Of a stretch of 64,000 nt of DNA, positions 45,115-53,801 are shown piece by piece. Position 1 is the first letter of the stretch. Each line of letters begins with the position of its first letter. The stretch comes from JBNKVT01 sp050299335. Its GTDB lineage: Bacteria; Pseudomonadota; Alphaproteobacteria; Rhodobacterales; Rhodobacteraceae. The translations under genes were made by a program, and so were the position numbers. Under the pieces are notes generated by a model. It did not search any database, was not told the DNA's origin, and worked only from the letters and a program-made list of their open reading frames with translations. The stretch is from NCBI GenBank assembly GCA_050299335.1, contig JBNKVT010000021.1, positions 186,001 through 250,000 on the forward strand, given 5' to 3'.

Positions 45115-47759
45115 CCCTCGGCCCTCTCTGCTCCCAGACGGATGGCGTTGCGCAGCCGTTCGGCGATGGCGTCCTGCTTGGCCTTGGCATGGATCTTCAG
45201 CCCGAACAGGTCCTTGACGTAGAAACTGTCCACCGCCTGCGCGCCATAGGTGGCGATGATCGCCGAGGAGATGGAAATGGAATTGTCGTTCAGCGTCCGG
45301 GTCAGGTCATAGAGAAGCCCGGGCCGGTCGCGGGTGTCGACCTCGATGATGGTGAAGATTTCCGAGCCCTCGTTGTCAAAGGTTATCTCGGTGGGGACGA
45401 TGAATTCCTTTTCGCGTTTCTTGACCTTGTCCTTGGCCTTCAGCGCCTCGCGTGCCACCACCTCGCCCTTCAGGGTCTGGGTGATGAGCTTCCTGAGCCG
45501 GGTCAGCCGCGCCGCCTCGTAAGGCGCGCCGTCGGCATCCTGGATCCAGAACACCGCCGTCGCGATCCCGTCCTTGGTCGTATAGGTCCGGCCGTCCACC
45601 ACATTGGCCCCGGCCAGCGCGATGGCCCCGGCGATCCGCGAGAAGATGCCGGGATGATCCGGCATCACGAAACAGGCCCGCGTGGCGTCCCTTGCATCGT
45701 CCTGCTCGATCTGGCTGACCGGCTCGTCCGACTTGATCTGCCGGATCAGATTGGCGATCACCACCTGAGTCGAGGTGTCCAACCCGAGCCAGTAGGAATT
45801 GTAGTGCCGCCGGCATTCGTCGGCGATCTCCATCGCGTCCCAGCCGTGCAGCGCCGTCGCGAGATTCTCACGCGCCTCGGCGATCCGCTCGGGCTGCGAG
45901 CGGCGGCTGTCCTTGCCGGTCAGCGCATCCATGGTCAGCGCGAACAGCTCGCGCAGGAGCATCGCCTTCCAGTTGTTCCAGGTCCCCGGACCGACCCCCC
46001 GGATATCGCACACGGTCAGCACCGTCAGCAGCTTCAGCCGTGTCGGGCTTTGGACGATATTGGCGAAATCCTGCACCGTTCTGGGATCCGACACGTCGCG
46101 CTTCTGGGCCATGTCGGACATCAACAGGTGATGGCGCACCAGCCAGGCGATCGTTTCGACCTCGTCCTCCTCCAGCCCCAGCCGCGCGCAAACCCGTCGC
46201 GCGATCTCCTCGCCCGCCACCGAATGGTCCTCGGGCAGACCCTTGCCGATATCGTGCAACAGCGTCGCCAGATAGACCACCCGCCGGTTCACACCCTTGT
46301 CGAGAATGTCCGAGGCCACCGGCAATTCCTCGATCAACTCGCCCTTCTCGATCTGAAACAGGGTCGAGACGCATTGGATCGAGTGCTCGTCGACGGTGAA
46401 ATGATGATACATGTTGAACTGCATCATCGCATCGATCCGCCCGAACTCGGGCATGAAGGCCCCGAGCACTCCCAACTCGTTCATCCGCCTGAGGGCCCGT
46501 TCCGGGTTGTTGGAACTCAGGAGCAGATCCAGAAACAGCCGGTTCGCCTCGGGATCGTGCCTGATCTCGTCGTCGATCAGCGGCAGCGAAGCCCGGATCA
46601 GCCGCATCGCATCCGGATGGATGAGGATCTCCGAGCGCAGCGCCTCCTCGAACAGTCTGAGGATATTCACCGGATCGCGCCGAAAGGTCTTGGGATCGAC
46701 CACGTCGAGCCGCCCATGCTTCAGCACATAACCCTCGCGGGTCGGCTTGCCGCCGAAATTGAACGCATTCAGGATCGAGCGGGCCAGGCCCGGCTTCTGC
46801 TTGACATGCTGCGCTTCCAGCGAGGCGAGAAAGACCCGGGTCAATTCCCCCACCGCCTTGGCGTGGGTGAAATAATCCTGCATGAACCACTCGACACCGC
46901 GCCGCCCCCGGCTGTCGGCATAGCCCAGGGCCCGGGCCACCTCGACCTGCGCGTCGAAGGTCAGCTGCTCGGTCGGGCGGTTGACACAGAGATGCAGCTG
47001 GCAGCGCGTGGCCCAGAGGAAACTCTCGGCCTCGGTGAAAATCCCGAATTCCTCGTCCGTGAACACCCCCATCCGGGCGAGGTCCGCCGGGGTCTTGGCA
47101 TGGTTGAGATACTTGGCGATCCAGAACAGCGTCTGCAGGTCGCGCAGGCCCCCCTTGCCCTCCTTGACATTGGGCTCGACCATGTAGCGCGCACCGCCAT
47201 GGCGCTGGTGGCGCTCTTCCCGCTCCGCCAGCTTGGCCTCGACAAACTGCGGCCCGGTCCTGTCGAACAGCTCCTTCCAGAGACGGCTGTCGAGATCGGC
47301 GGCGAGCGTCCGGTCCCCGGTCAGATAGCGGTGCTCGAGAAGTGCTGTGCGGATGGTGAAGTCGGTCTTGCCCAGGGTCAGGCACTCGTTCACCGACCGC
47401 ACCGCCTGACCGACCTTCAGCTTCAGGTCCCACAGCACGTAGAGAATGCACTCGATTGCGGTGTTCACCCATTTCACCGGCTTCGGTGCGACCAGGAACA
47501 ACAGGTCGACATCCGAGAAAGGCGCCATCTCGCCGCGGCCATAGCCGCCGACCGCCAGCACCGACAACTGGTCGGCATGGGCCTCGGAACGCGGCGGTTC
47601 GAGATGCTTGATGACCGTCTCGACGGTCAGGGTCACGATCCGGTCGGTGAGGACCGTGTAGGCCTCGATCCCCAGACGCGCCGCCATCGGTTTGGCCCCG
47701 AGTGCCGCTGCTATCCGGGCGCGACCGGCCTCGTTGGCGGCGCGGAGCTGTCCGACCAC
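45111..47759 (-). CDS. glnD: Bifunctional uridylyltransferase / uridylyl-removing enzyme GlnD
   Basis: GlnD senses glutamine and adds or removes UMP on PII proteins. The 882-residue reading has the nucleotidyltransferase motif GGYGRGEMAPFSDVDLL (71-87), an HD domain (HHFTVDEHSIQC and LLHDIGKG), and two C-terminal ACT domains (DHPGIFSRIAGAIALAGANVV; DTRDRPGLLYDLTRTLND). GTG at 47759 is the first standard start codon, but the open frame continues 60 codons upstream with protein-like sequence (SKSDPKDLRETV immediately before). A CTG at 47906 preceded by GGGGAG is a possible non-standard start. It overlaps murJ. Confidence 0.92.
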   Translation of the reverse strand: MVGQLRAANEAGRARIAAALGAKPMAARLGIEAYTVLTDRIVTLTVETVIKHLEPPRSEAHADQLSVLAVGGYGRGEMAPFSDVDLLFLVAPKPVKWVNTAIECILYVLWDLKLKVGQAVRSVNECLTLGKTDFTIRTALLEHRYLTGDRTLAADLDSRLWKELFDRTGPQFVEAKLAEREERHQRHGGARYMVEPNVKEGKGGLRDLQTLFWIAKYLNHAKTPADLARMGVFTDEEFGIFTEAESFLWATRCQLHLCVNRPTEQLTFDAQVEVARALGYADSRGRRGVEWFMQDYFTHAKAVGELTRVFLASLEAQHVKQKPGLARSILNAFNFGGKPTREGYVLKHGRLDVVDPKTFRRDPVNILRLFEEALRSEILIHPDAMRLIRASLPLIDDEIRHDPEANRLFLDLLLSSNNPERALRRMNELGVLGAFMPEFGRIDAMMQFNMYHHFTVDEHSIQCVSTLFQIEKGELIEELPVASDILDKGVNRRVVYLATLLHDIGKGLPEDHSVAGEEIARRVCARLGLEEDEVETIAWLVRHHLLMSDMAQKRDVSDPRTVQDFANIVQSPTRLKLLTVLTVCDIRGVGPGTWNNWKAMLLRELFALTMDALTGKDSRRSQPERIAEARENLATALHGWDAMEIADECRRHYNSYWLGLDTSTQVVIANLIRQIKSDEPVSQIEQDDARDATRACFVMPDHPGIFSRIAGAIALAGANVVDGRTYTTKDGIATAVFWIQDADGAPYEAARLTRLRKLITQTLKGEVVAREALKAKDKVKKREKEFIVPTEITFDNEGSEIFTIIEVDTRDRPGLLYDLTRTLNDNSISISSAIIATYGAQAVDSFYVKDLFGLKIHAKAKQDAIAERLRNAIRLGAERAEG

Positions 47760-47892
47760 CGTTTCGCGCAGGTCCTTGGGATCGGATTTCGACGCCCGTG
47801 TGATCGCACGCCGGATCGGCCCCGGATCGAGGATCAGCTTTGGATCGGCGACAAGGGCCTCGATCCCCGGCGCGTCTTCCTCGCGATCACTG

Positions 47893-49059
47893 TCAGGAGC
47901 CGCCAGCGGAGATACTCCCCGAAGCGGGCGAAATGACCGTCATTTCGCTATCGGCAATCTGGAACACCGCCAGGGCCCGCTGGTTCTGCCCGTTCGGCAG
48001 AAAGCGGAAGGCGCCGTTCACCCCGGCAAAGCCAGTCGCTTGCGTCAGCCGCGCCGCCGAGAAGGGATCGGAGGCCTCCTCCGCCGCCGCCTCGCGGATC
48101 AGCGCCCCGACCGCGGCGACCCCGTCATAGGCCAGGGCGGCCAACGGATGCGGCTGGGCGGCGAACTGGCTCTGATAGCGGCTGTCGAACTGCGCCAGAA
48201 GCCCCGGCGAGGGCGCGGCGAACCATGTCCCCTGCAGGCCGGGCTGCCGGGCGGCATCGGGGACGGCGTCCCAGCGGGCCAGCGACAGATATTGCACGCC
48301 GTCGCGCAGGCCGAGCCCGCGCATGTTCTCGACCACATAGGCATAGCCCTCGCCCGAGGTCAGCACGATGGCATTGGCCCCGGCGCCCTTGATCTGGCTG
48401 GCCATCGCGGTCGAGGCATTGGCGATCCCGGCGATCGAGGCCGAATAGGACACCGCCGTCACCACCTGCGCGCCGGTCTTCTCGGCCGCCGCCTGCACCG
48501 CCCGCTGCGCCTGGTCGCCGGCGAGGCCCTGTGGCTTGATCACCGCCACATCCCGCAGTCCCTGCGAGGCCGCATAGCCCACCAGCCGGTCGGCGGTATT
48601 CTCGAAGGTCAGGCCGAGGACATAGACATTGCCGCCGGCGATCTCGGAATTGTTGGAGAAACTAAGCACATTGATCCCCGCCGCAGCCGCCACCGGCGCA
48701 ACGCCCGAGGCCGAGGTCGAAAACAGCGGGCCCAAAATGATCTCCGCCCCTTCGGCAACCGCCTTCTTCGCCGCCTCGGCCGCCGAAGCCGCCTCGCCGC
48801 CGGTGGCATAGACCTTCAGGTCCAGCTCGATCCCGGAAAGATCGGCCTCGGCCATCCGCGCGGCATTCACCAGGCTCTGGGCCAGCGCCTCGTTCTGTTC
48901 GTTGCCGGTGCCCAGCGGCACCAGAAGTGCCACCGTCACCGGGCGGGTAACGTCCACATCCGGCCCGGTACCGCCCCCCTGCAGGTTCGGATCGCAGCCC
49001 GCGAGCGCGAGAAAGGTCAGTGCTACCAACAGTTTGAACGGGTTTCTCAGCATCGCCAT
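47893..49059 (-). CDS. Penicillin-binding protein activator, LppC/LpoA-like lipoprotein
   Basis: The 388-residue product has a lipobox LALAGC (Cys22) and a periplasmic-binding-protein fold like LpoA's C-terminal domain: VTVALLVPLGTGNEQNEALAQSL, then AEGAEIILGPLFSTSASGVAP and NVLSFSNNSEIAGGNVYVLG. It probably helps PBP1-type synthases in peptidoglycan growth, by family analogy; it lacks the N-terminal TPR part of E. coli LpoA. It is divergent from rsmI and its 3' end is close to, or overlaps, the true start of glnD. Confidence 0.87.
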   Translation of the reverse strand: MAMLRNPFKLLVALTFLALAGCDPNLQGGGTGPDVDVTRPVTVALLVPLGTGNEQNEALAQSLVNAARMAEADLSGIELDLKVYATGGEAASAAEAAKKAVAEGAEIILGPLFSTSASGVAPVAAAAGINVLSFSNNSEIAGGNVYVLGLTFENTADRLVGYAASQGLRDVAVIKPQGLAGDQAQRAVQAAAEKTGAQVVTAVSYSASIAGIANASTAMASQIKGAGANAIVLTSGEGYAYVVENMRGLGLRDGVQYLSLARWDAVPDAARQPGLQGTWFAAPSPGLLAQFDSRYQSQFAAQPHPLAALAYDGVAAVGALIREAAAEEASDPFSAARLTQATGFAGVNGAFRFLPNGQNQRALAVFQIADSEMTVISPASGSISAGGS

Positions 49060-49167
49060 GGTCTCGTCCGACCCCCTATTTTCCTTGCCAGCGCCCCGGC
49101 ACTGGTGTTTGTCAAAAGCCTAGAGCCTCGCGGCGCTCTAGTAAACGCATTGATCCCCGGCGGCAAG

Positions 49168-50028
49168 ATGACCGAGCCCCTTCCCCTCTCTCCAGGCCTC
49201 TATCTCGTCGCCACGCCCATCGGGTCGGCGCGTGACATCACGCTGCGGGCTCTGGATATCCTTGCCGGGGCCGATATCCTGCTGGCCGAAGACACCCGCA
49301 ACACGCGGAGGCTCATGGACATCCACGGGGTGCGTCTGTCCGGCCGCCCCCTCTGGCCCTATCACGACCATAATGGCGCAGCGCAGCGGTCGAAGGTGCT
49401 GGCAGCCCTCCGGGATGGCCGCTCGGTGGCGCTGGTCAGCGATGCCGGCACACCGCTGATCGCCGATCCCGGCTTCGACCTCGCCCGTGCCGCCATCGCC
49501 GAGGACCTGCCCGTCACCGCCGCCCCCGGCGCCTCGGCCCTGCTGACGGCGCTGTCGGTCTCCGCCCTGCCCACTGACCGCTTCCTCTTTGCCGGCTTCC
49601 TGCCGCCGAAATCCGCCGCCCGCCGCAAGGCCCTGACCGGGCTCGCCACCGTCCCGACGACCCTGGTCTTCTACGAATCCCCCAAGCGCCTTGCCGCGAC
49701 GCTGGCCGACATGGCCGCCACCCTCGGCCCCGACCGCGAAGCCGCCATTTCCCGCGAATTGACGAAAAAATTTGAAGAAACCCGCCGCGGCCCGCTCGGC
49801 CTCCTCGCCGAGGCCTATGCCGCCGGGCCCCCGCCCAAAGGCGAGATCGTCATCTCAATCGGTCCCCCGCCCGACCGCGAGGCCGATCCCGAGGACATCG
49901 ACGCGGCCCTCCGCACCGCCCTCGCGTCCGCCTCCGTTAAGGATGCGGCAACCTCTGTCGCCCAGTCTCTCGGCATCCCGCGCAAACAGGCCTATGCCCG
50001 CGCGCTTGCCTTATCCAGGGACCAATGA
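49168..50028 (+). CDS. rsmI: 16S rRNA (cytidine 2'-O) methyltransferase RsmI
   Basis: RsmI methylates the 2'-OH of C1402 in 16S rRNA. The 286-residue protein begins with the family signature LYLVATPIGSARDITLRALDIL, then AEDTRNTRRLM and ALVSDAGTPLIADPGF, all typical SAM-binding tetrapyrrole-methylase-fold motifs, with FYESPKRL later. The start at 49168 was chosen on the conserved N-terminus. It overlaps yraN by four bases. LppC is divergent on the other strand, as in many proteobacteria (lpoA-rsmI-yraN). Confidence 0.96.
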   Translation: MTEPLPLSPGLYLVATPIGSARDITLRALDILAGADILLAEDTRNTRRLMDIHGVRLSGRPLWPYHDHNGAAQRSKVLAALRDGRSVALVSDAGTPLIADPGFDLARAAIAEDLPVTAAPGASALLTALSVSALPTDRFLFAGFLPPKSAARRKALTGLATVPTTLVFYESPKRLAATLADMAATLGPDREAAISRELTKKFEETRRGPLGLLAEAYAAGPPPKGEIVISIGPPPDREADPEDIDAALRTALASASVKDAATSVAQSLGIPRKQAYARALALSRDQ

Positions 50029-50375
50029 CAGACGCCCTCACCCGCCACCATTCCGGCCTCGCCGCCGAGGACATCGCCGAACGCGCCTACGAAGCGCGCG
50101 GCGCCAGTATCCTCGCCCGCCGGGTCCTGACTGAAGCCGGCGAGATCGACCTCATCGCGGCCCTCGGCCCCCTGACCATCTTCGCCGAGGTCAAGGCCCG
50201 CAGAACCCTCCACGCCGCCGCCCACGCCCTGTCGCCCGGCCAGTCCCGGCGCATCATGAGCGCCGCCGAATGCTGGCTCGCCGACAACCCGCGCCCCGGC
50301 GATCTCCGCTTCGACCTGGTCACCATCGACCGCGCCGGCACCGTCGACATCATCGAAAACGCCCTGTTGTTCTGA
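50025..50375 (+). CDS. UPF0102 / YraN family protein
   Basis: The 116-residue protein has the YraN nuclease-like fold: an N-terminal helix with GLAAEDIAERAYEARG, then GEIDLIAALGPLTIFAEVKARR, carrying the Asp and Glu-x-Lys residues of restriction-endonuclease-like folds. A role in Holliday junction processing is proposed for the family but not proven. It is coupled to rsmI by a four-base overlap. Confidence 0.93.
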   Translation: MTDALTRHHSGLAAEDIAERAYEARGASILARRVLTEAGEIDLIAALGPLTIFAEVKARRTLHAAAHALSPGQSRRIMSAAECWLADNPRPGDLRFDLVTIDRAGTVDIIENALLF

Positions 50376-50400
50376 GCTCCGACCCCGTAAAGCCCACCCC

Positions 50401-50458
50401 CCATCCTCCTTCTTGAAAATACTCCCGGGGGGTGCGGTGGGCGGAGCCCCCCGCGGGT
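50401..50458. repeat. Rhodobacteraceae-type intergenic element with GC hairpin
   Basis: CCATCCTCCTTCTTGAAAAT runs into ACTCCCGGGGGG, then a loop and CCCCCCGCGGG (50447-50457). The TTCTTGAAAATACTCCCGGG word is, from general knowledge, very common between genes in this family. It lies just past yraN and may act as its terminator. Confidence 0.55.
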
Positions 50459-50550
50459 CGCCCCGCCGACGGGGGCACGAAACCGGATCGCGATGCTGGC
50501 CATCCTCGCGCCAAGCCCCTATGAATCCCCACTCAGGAAAGACGGAAATC

Positions 50551-51096
50551 ATGCCCGACGCCCCCACCCTCCTCGGCCTCTCCGGCGCCCTCCGCAAGGG
50601 CTCCACCAACACGCGTCTCGTCCACGAGGCCGCCCGCGCCTTCGCGCCTTCCAGCTTCACCCTTGGCGACCTCCGCCTCCCGCTCTATGACGGCGACCTC
50701 GAGGATCGCGACGGCGTGCCCGAGGCCGTCCACCTCCTCGCCGACCAGTGCCGCGCCGCCGATGCCATCGTCATCTCGACCCCGGAATATAACGGCAACC
50801 TGTCGGGCGTGCTCAAGAATGCCCTCGATTGGCTCAGCCGCACCGGAAAGGCGCCGCTGAGGGACAAGCCGCTCGCCATCGTCTCGGCGGCAGACGGCAA
50901 GTCCGGCGGGGCCAGGGCGCAATATTCGCTCCGCCTCTGCCTCGCGTCCTTCCGCCCCCGCCTGCCGCTGGGCCCGGATGTGACAATTCACAATAGCCGC
51001 AGCGCCTTCGACGCCGAAGGCCGCCTGAAGGACCCCAAGAGCTTCGAGATTCTCCAGCGCCTGATGCAATCGCTCAAGGACGAGATCGCCCGCTGA
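50551..51096 (+). CDS. NADPH-dependent FMN reductase family protein
   Basis: The 181-residue flavodoxin-like protein has the FMN-binding opening LLGLSGALRKGSTNTRLV and the central STPEYNGNLSGVLKNALDWLSR, both hallmarks of the SsuE/chromate-reductase (ChrR) group. It probably reduces FMN, quinones or small oxidants using NAD(P)H. ATG at 50551 is preferred on the conserved N-terminus; an in-frame ATG lies ten codons earlier. It is convergent with the TlpA-like gene. Confidence 0.9.
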   Translation: MPDAPTLLGLSGALRKGSTNTRLVHEAARAFAPSSFTLGDLRLPLYDGDLEDRDGVPEAVHLLADQCRAADAIVISTPEYNGNLSGVLKNALDWLSRTGKAPLRDKPLAIVSAADGKSGGARAQYSLRLCLASFRPRLPLGPDVTIHNSRSAFDAEGRLKDPKSFEILQRLMQSLKDEIAR

Positions 51097-51180
51097 TCCG
51101 CCCCGGCAATCCCGTTCTCACCGCCTCTGACCCCACAAGGTCGAGGCCGCAGGCCCGATCCCGAAACCCGGTCCCGAAAA

Positions 51181-51759
51181 TCAGCCCTCCGGGCCGGACA
51201 TGATCCGGCGCAGGATCGCCTCGGCGCTGGCCCCGGACCAGTCCGCCCCGCCCGACAGCCGCGCGATCTCGGTGCCGTCCCGGTCGAGGATCACCGTCAC
51301 CGGCAGACCCAGCACCCCCATCGACCGGGCCGCCGCCGAGCGCGGGTCCACAAACGTCTCCAGCGAGGTGATTCCGTGTTCTTCGTTGAACCGTTGGATA
51401 TCTTCCAGCTTGTTCCGTCCGGTCGCCACCGCGATCACCTCGAAATCCGCGCCCCCGAGCCGCCGGTTCAGCGCGTCCAGCGCCGGTTTTTCCTCCCGGC
51501 AGGGCGCGCACCAGGTGGCCCAGAAATTCAGCAGCCGGACCTTGCCATTGCTGTCCGCCACCGTGACCGGATTGCCGTCCACATCCTGAAACGCCACGCC
51601 CGAGGCATCCACCGGATCGCCGAAGGCCAGCTTCTTCATCGTCCCCTCGCGCATCGCCTCGAGGGCCGCCACGTCATCCGCGCTCAGGCCCCCGGCCATG
51701 CCAGGATTTGCACTCAACGCAAGGCCCGCATATAGCAGGGCGATCAGGATGGGTTTCAT
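51181..51759 (-). CDS. TlpA-family thiol:disulfide interchange protein
   Basis: The 192-residue protein has a signal peptide (about residues 1-22) and a periplasmic thioredoxin fold with WCAPC (83-87) within VRLLNFWATWCAPCREEKPAL, and the cis-proline loop GLPVTVILDRDG. It likely keeps periplasmic cysteines reduced, for example in cytochrome c or copper-centre assembly. AGGAG precedes the ATG. It is divergent from argH, with 43 bases between the starts, an arrangement conserved in alphaproteobacteria. Confidence 0.92.
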   Translation of the reverse strand: MKPILIALLYAGLALSANPGMAGGLSADDVAALEAMREGTMKKLAFGDPVDASGVAFQDVDGNPVTVADSNGKVRLLNFWATWCAPCREEKPALDALNRRLGGADFEVIAVATGRNKLEDIQRFNEEHGITSLETFVDPRSAAARSMGVLGLPVTVILDRDGTEIARLSGGADWSGASAEAILRRIMSGPEG

Positions 51760-51802
51760 CGGTACTCCTTTGGGTATTCGGGCGGGCATTCGGGGTTCGG
51801 GC

Positions 51803-53191
51803 ATGGCAAAAAAGACTTCCAACGCGATGTGGGGCGGGCGGTTCGCGAGCGGGCCGGACGCGATCATGGAGGCGATCAATGCCTCCATCGGGTTTGACCG
51901 GCGTCTGGCCGCCCAGGACATCGCCGGGTCCCGCGCGCATGCGGAAATGCTGGCTGCCTGCGGCATCATCAGTGATAGCGACGCGGCGGCGATCCGGGAA
52001 GGCCTGCTCACCATCTTGTCAGAGATTGAAACCGGCGCCTTCGAGTTCTCCACCGCGCTCGAAGACATCCACATGAATGTCGAGGCCCGCCTGCGCGAGC
52101 TGATCGGCGAGCCTGCCGGACGGTTGCACACCGCCCGGTCGCGCAACGATCAGATCGCCACCGATTTCCGCCTCTGGGTCCGCGACCAGTGCGACGCCGT
52201 GGCCGAGGGGCTGATGGCGCTGATGACGGCGCTTGTCGCGCAGGCCGAGGCCGGGGTCGATCTGGTCATGCCCGGTTTCACCCATCTGCAGGTGGCCCAG
52301 CCGGTCACCTGGGGCCATCATATGCTTGCCTATGTCGAGATGTTCGCCCGCGACCTCTCGCGAGTGCAGGACGCCCGCGCCCGCATGAACGAAAGCCCTC
52401 TCGGGGCGGCGGCGCTGGCTGGAACCGGCTTTCCCATCGACCGCGAGAGAACGGCAAAGGCGCTCGGCTTCGACCGGCCGATGGCCAATTCGCTCGACGC
52501 CGTCTCGGACCGCGATTTCGCGCTGGAGTTCCTGAGCGTGGCCTCGATCTGCGCCACCCACCTGTCGCGCTTCGCCGAGGAGCTGGTGATCTGGTCCTCG
52601 GCGCAGTTCCGGTTCGTCACCCTCTCGGACCGCTTCTCCACCGGCTCCTCGATCATGCCGCAGAAAAAGAACCCCGACGCCGCCGAGCTGATCCGCGCCA
52701 AGGTCGGGCGGATCAACGGGGCGCTGGTCGGCCTGCTGACGGTGATGAAGGGCCTGCCCCTGGCCTATTCCAAGGACATGCAGGAGGACAAGGAACAGGT
52801 CTTCGACGCCGCCGATGCGCTGATGCTGGCGCTGGCGGCGATGACCGGCATGGTCTCGGACATGACGCCCAATCCGCAGGCGCTGCGGGCGGCGGCATCC
52901 TCGGGCTTTTCCACCGCCACCGACCTCGCCGACTGGCTGGTCCGCGAGGCCGGCCTGCCCTTTCGCGAAGCGCATCACGTCACCGGCGCGCTGGTGAAAC
53001 TGGCCGAGGACAAGGGCTGCGACCTTGCCGACCTGAACCTGGCCGAACTTCAAACCGGCCACGACGCCATCACCGAAGCGGTCTATTCCGTCCTCGGCGT
53101 CGACAATTCCGTCGCCTCGCGGCAAAGCTTTGGCGGCACCGCCCCGGATCAGGTCCGCGCCCGCATCGCCGACTGGAAGGCCCGGTTGTGA
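51803..53191 (+). CDS. argH: Argininosuccinate lyase
   Basis: ArgH cleaves argininosuccinate to arginine and fumarate, the last step of arginine synthesis. The 462-residue protein has MWGGRFASGPD at the start, the HTARSRNDQIATDFRLW segment and the fumarase-superfamily signature GSSIMPQKKNPD at about 281-292 with the catalytic serine. The start at 51803 fits the family; the ribosome-binding site is weak. The small LptM-like gene starts within its stop codon. Confidence 0.96.
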   Translation: MAKKTSNAMWGGRFASGPDAIMEAINASIGFDRRLAAQDIAGSRAHAEMLAACGIISDSDAAAIREGLLTILSEIETGAFEFSTALEDIHMNVEARLRELIGEPAGRLHTARSRNDQIATDFRLWVRDQCDAVAEGLMALMTALVAQAEAGVDLVMPGFTHLQVAQPVTWGHHMLAYVEMFARDLSRVQDARARMNESPLGAAALAGTGFPIDRERTAKALGFDRPMANSLDAVSDRDFALEFLSVASICATHLSRFAEELVIWSSAQFRFVTLSDRFSTGSSIMPQKKNPDAAELIRAKVGRINGALVGLLTVMKGLPLAYSKDMQEDKEQVFDAADALMLALAAMTGMVSDMTPNPQALRAAASSGFSTATDLADWLVREAGLPFREAHHVTGALVKLAEDKGCDLADLNLAELQTGHDAITEAVYSVLGVDNSVASRQSFGGTAPDQVRARIADWKARL

Positions 53192-53286
53192 GAGCGCTTG
53201 TGCTGATCCTCATGCTCGCCGCCTGCGGGCTGAAAGGCCAGCCGCTGCCGGTCGAGCCAGAAGACCCAGCCCGCGAGGCTCAGTAG
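53188..53286 (+). CDS. LptM-like small lipoprotein
   Basis: Only 32 residues long, it starts at a GTG inside the argH stop (GTGA) and has the lipobox LAAC followed at once by GLKGQPLP, the CGLKG motif of LptM/YifL lipoproteins. LptM promotes oxidative maturation of the LptD outer-membrane translocon in E. coli. In many proteobacteria this gene lies between argH and lysA; here lysA is not next, and the gene ends convergently, overlapping the next gene's stop by seven bases. The call is good for the class, inferred for the role. Confidence 0.75.
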   Translation: MRALVLILMLAACGLKGQPLPVEPEDPAREAQ

Positions 53287-53801
53287 TCGCGCAGGAAGAT
53301 CGTCCCGGCCTCGCAGGCCGCCCGGCAATCGGTGGCGTCCCTCTGCGTATCCTCCGGAACCAGGTCCGTCGCCGTACCGGAGCCTTCGAAGCGCATGTCG
53401 TCGCATTCGCCATCATTGGCCCATTCCGAGGTATCGTCACCGAAATCGATTGCCGTGCATTGGGTCGCCGCCCTGGCATCGGCCTCGACCCAGAGCGTGA
53501 TCTGCCCGGTATTCAGCAGGGTCCTGCAATCGGTGGCGTCATGGCCGATATCCTCGGTCAGAAAACCCGAGTCCATCGACGTCCCGGGACCGAAGAACCG
53601 CCGGTCGTCGCATTCGCCATCGTCGGACCATTGCGACATGTCATCGCCGAAATCGATCCCGGACGGGTCTTCCGCCACCTCCGGTTCCTCGACCAGATCC
53701 GCCTCGGTCCCGCCCTTGGCGAAATGCTTGTCGAGATCCTGGGCGGCGGCGGGTGCGACTACAAGACAGACCACAGCTGTCAGCAAAGCAGGTCTCATCA
53801 T
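53280..53801 (-). CDS. Secreted protein with two Asp/Cys repeats
   Basis: The 173-residue protein has a signal peptide ending AAAQ (about residue 21) and two repeats of about 55 residues. Both begin IDFGDD followed by (M/T)S(Q/E)W(S/A)(D/N)DGECDD, then RF or MRF, a Gly/Ser loop with Thr, and DATDCR with a short tail ending TITLW or TIFLRDY. Each repeat has a conserved cysteine pair and many acidic residues, suggesting a disulfide-bonded, metal-binding unit. The repeat is seen in other alphaproteobacterial secreted proteins as far as I recall, but its function is unknown. Confidence 0.8.
   Translation of the reverse strand: MMRPALLTAVVCLVVAPAAAQDLDKHFAKGGTEADLVEEPEVAEDPSGIDFGDDMSQWSDDGECDDRRFFGPGTSMDSGFLTEDIGHDATDCRTLLNTGQITLWVEADARAATQCTAIDFGDDTSEWANDGECDDMRFEGSGTATDLVPEDTQRDATDCRAACEAGTIFLRDY

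Noticed and set aside
45189..47936. Long plus-strand open frame opposite glnD
   Set aside because: Antisense artefact of a well-conserved gene.
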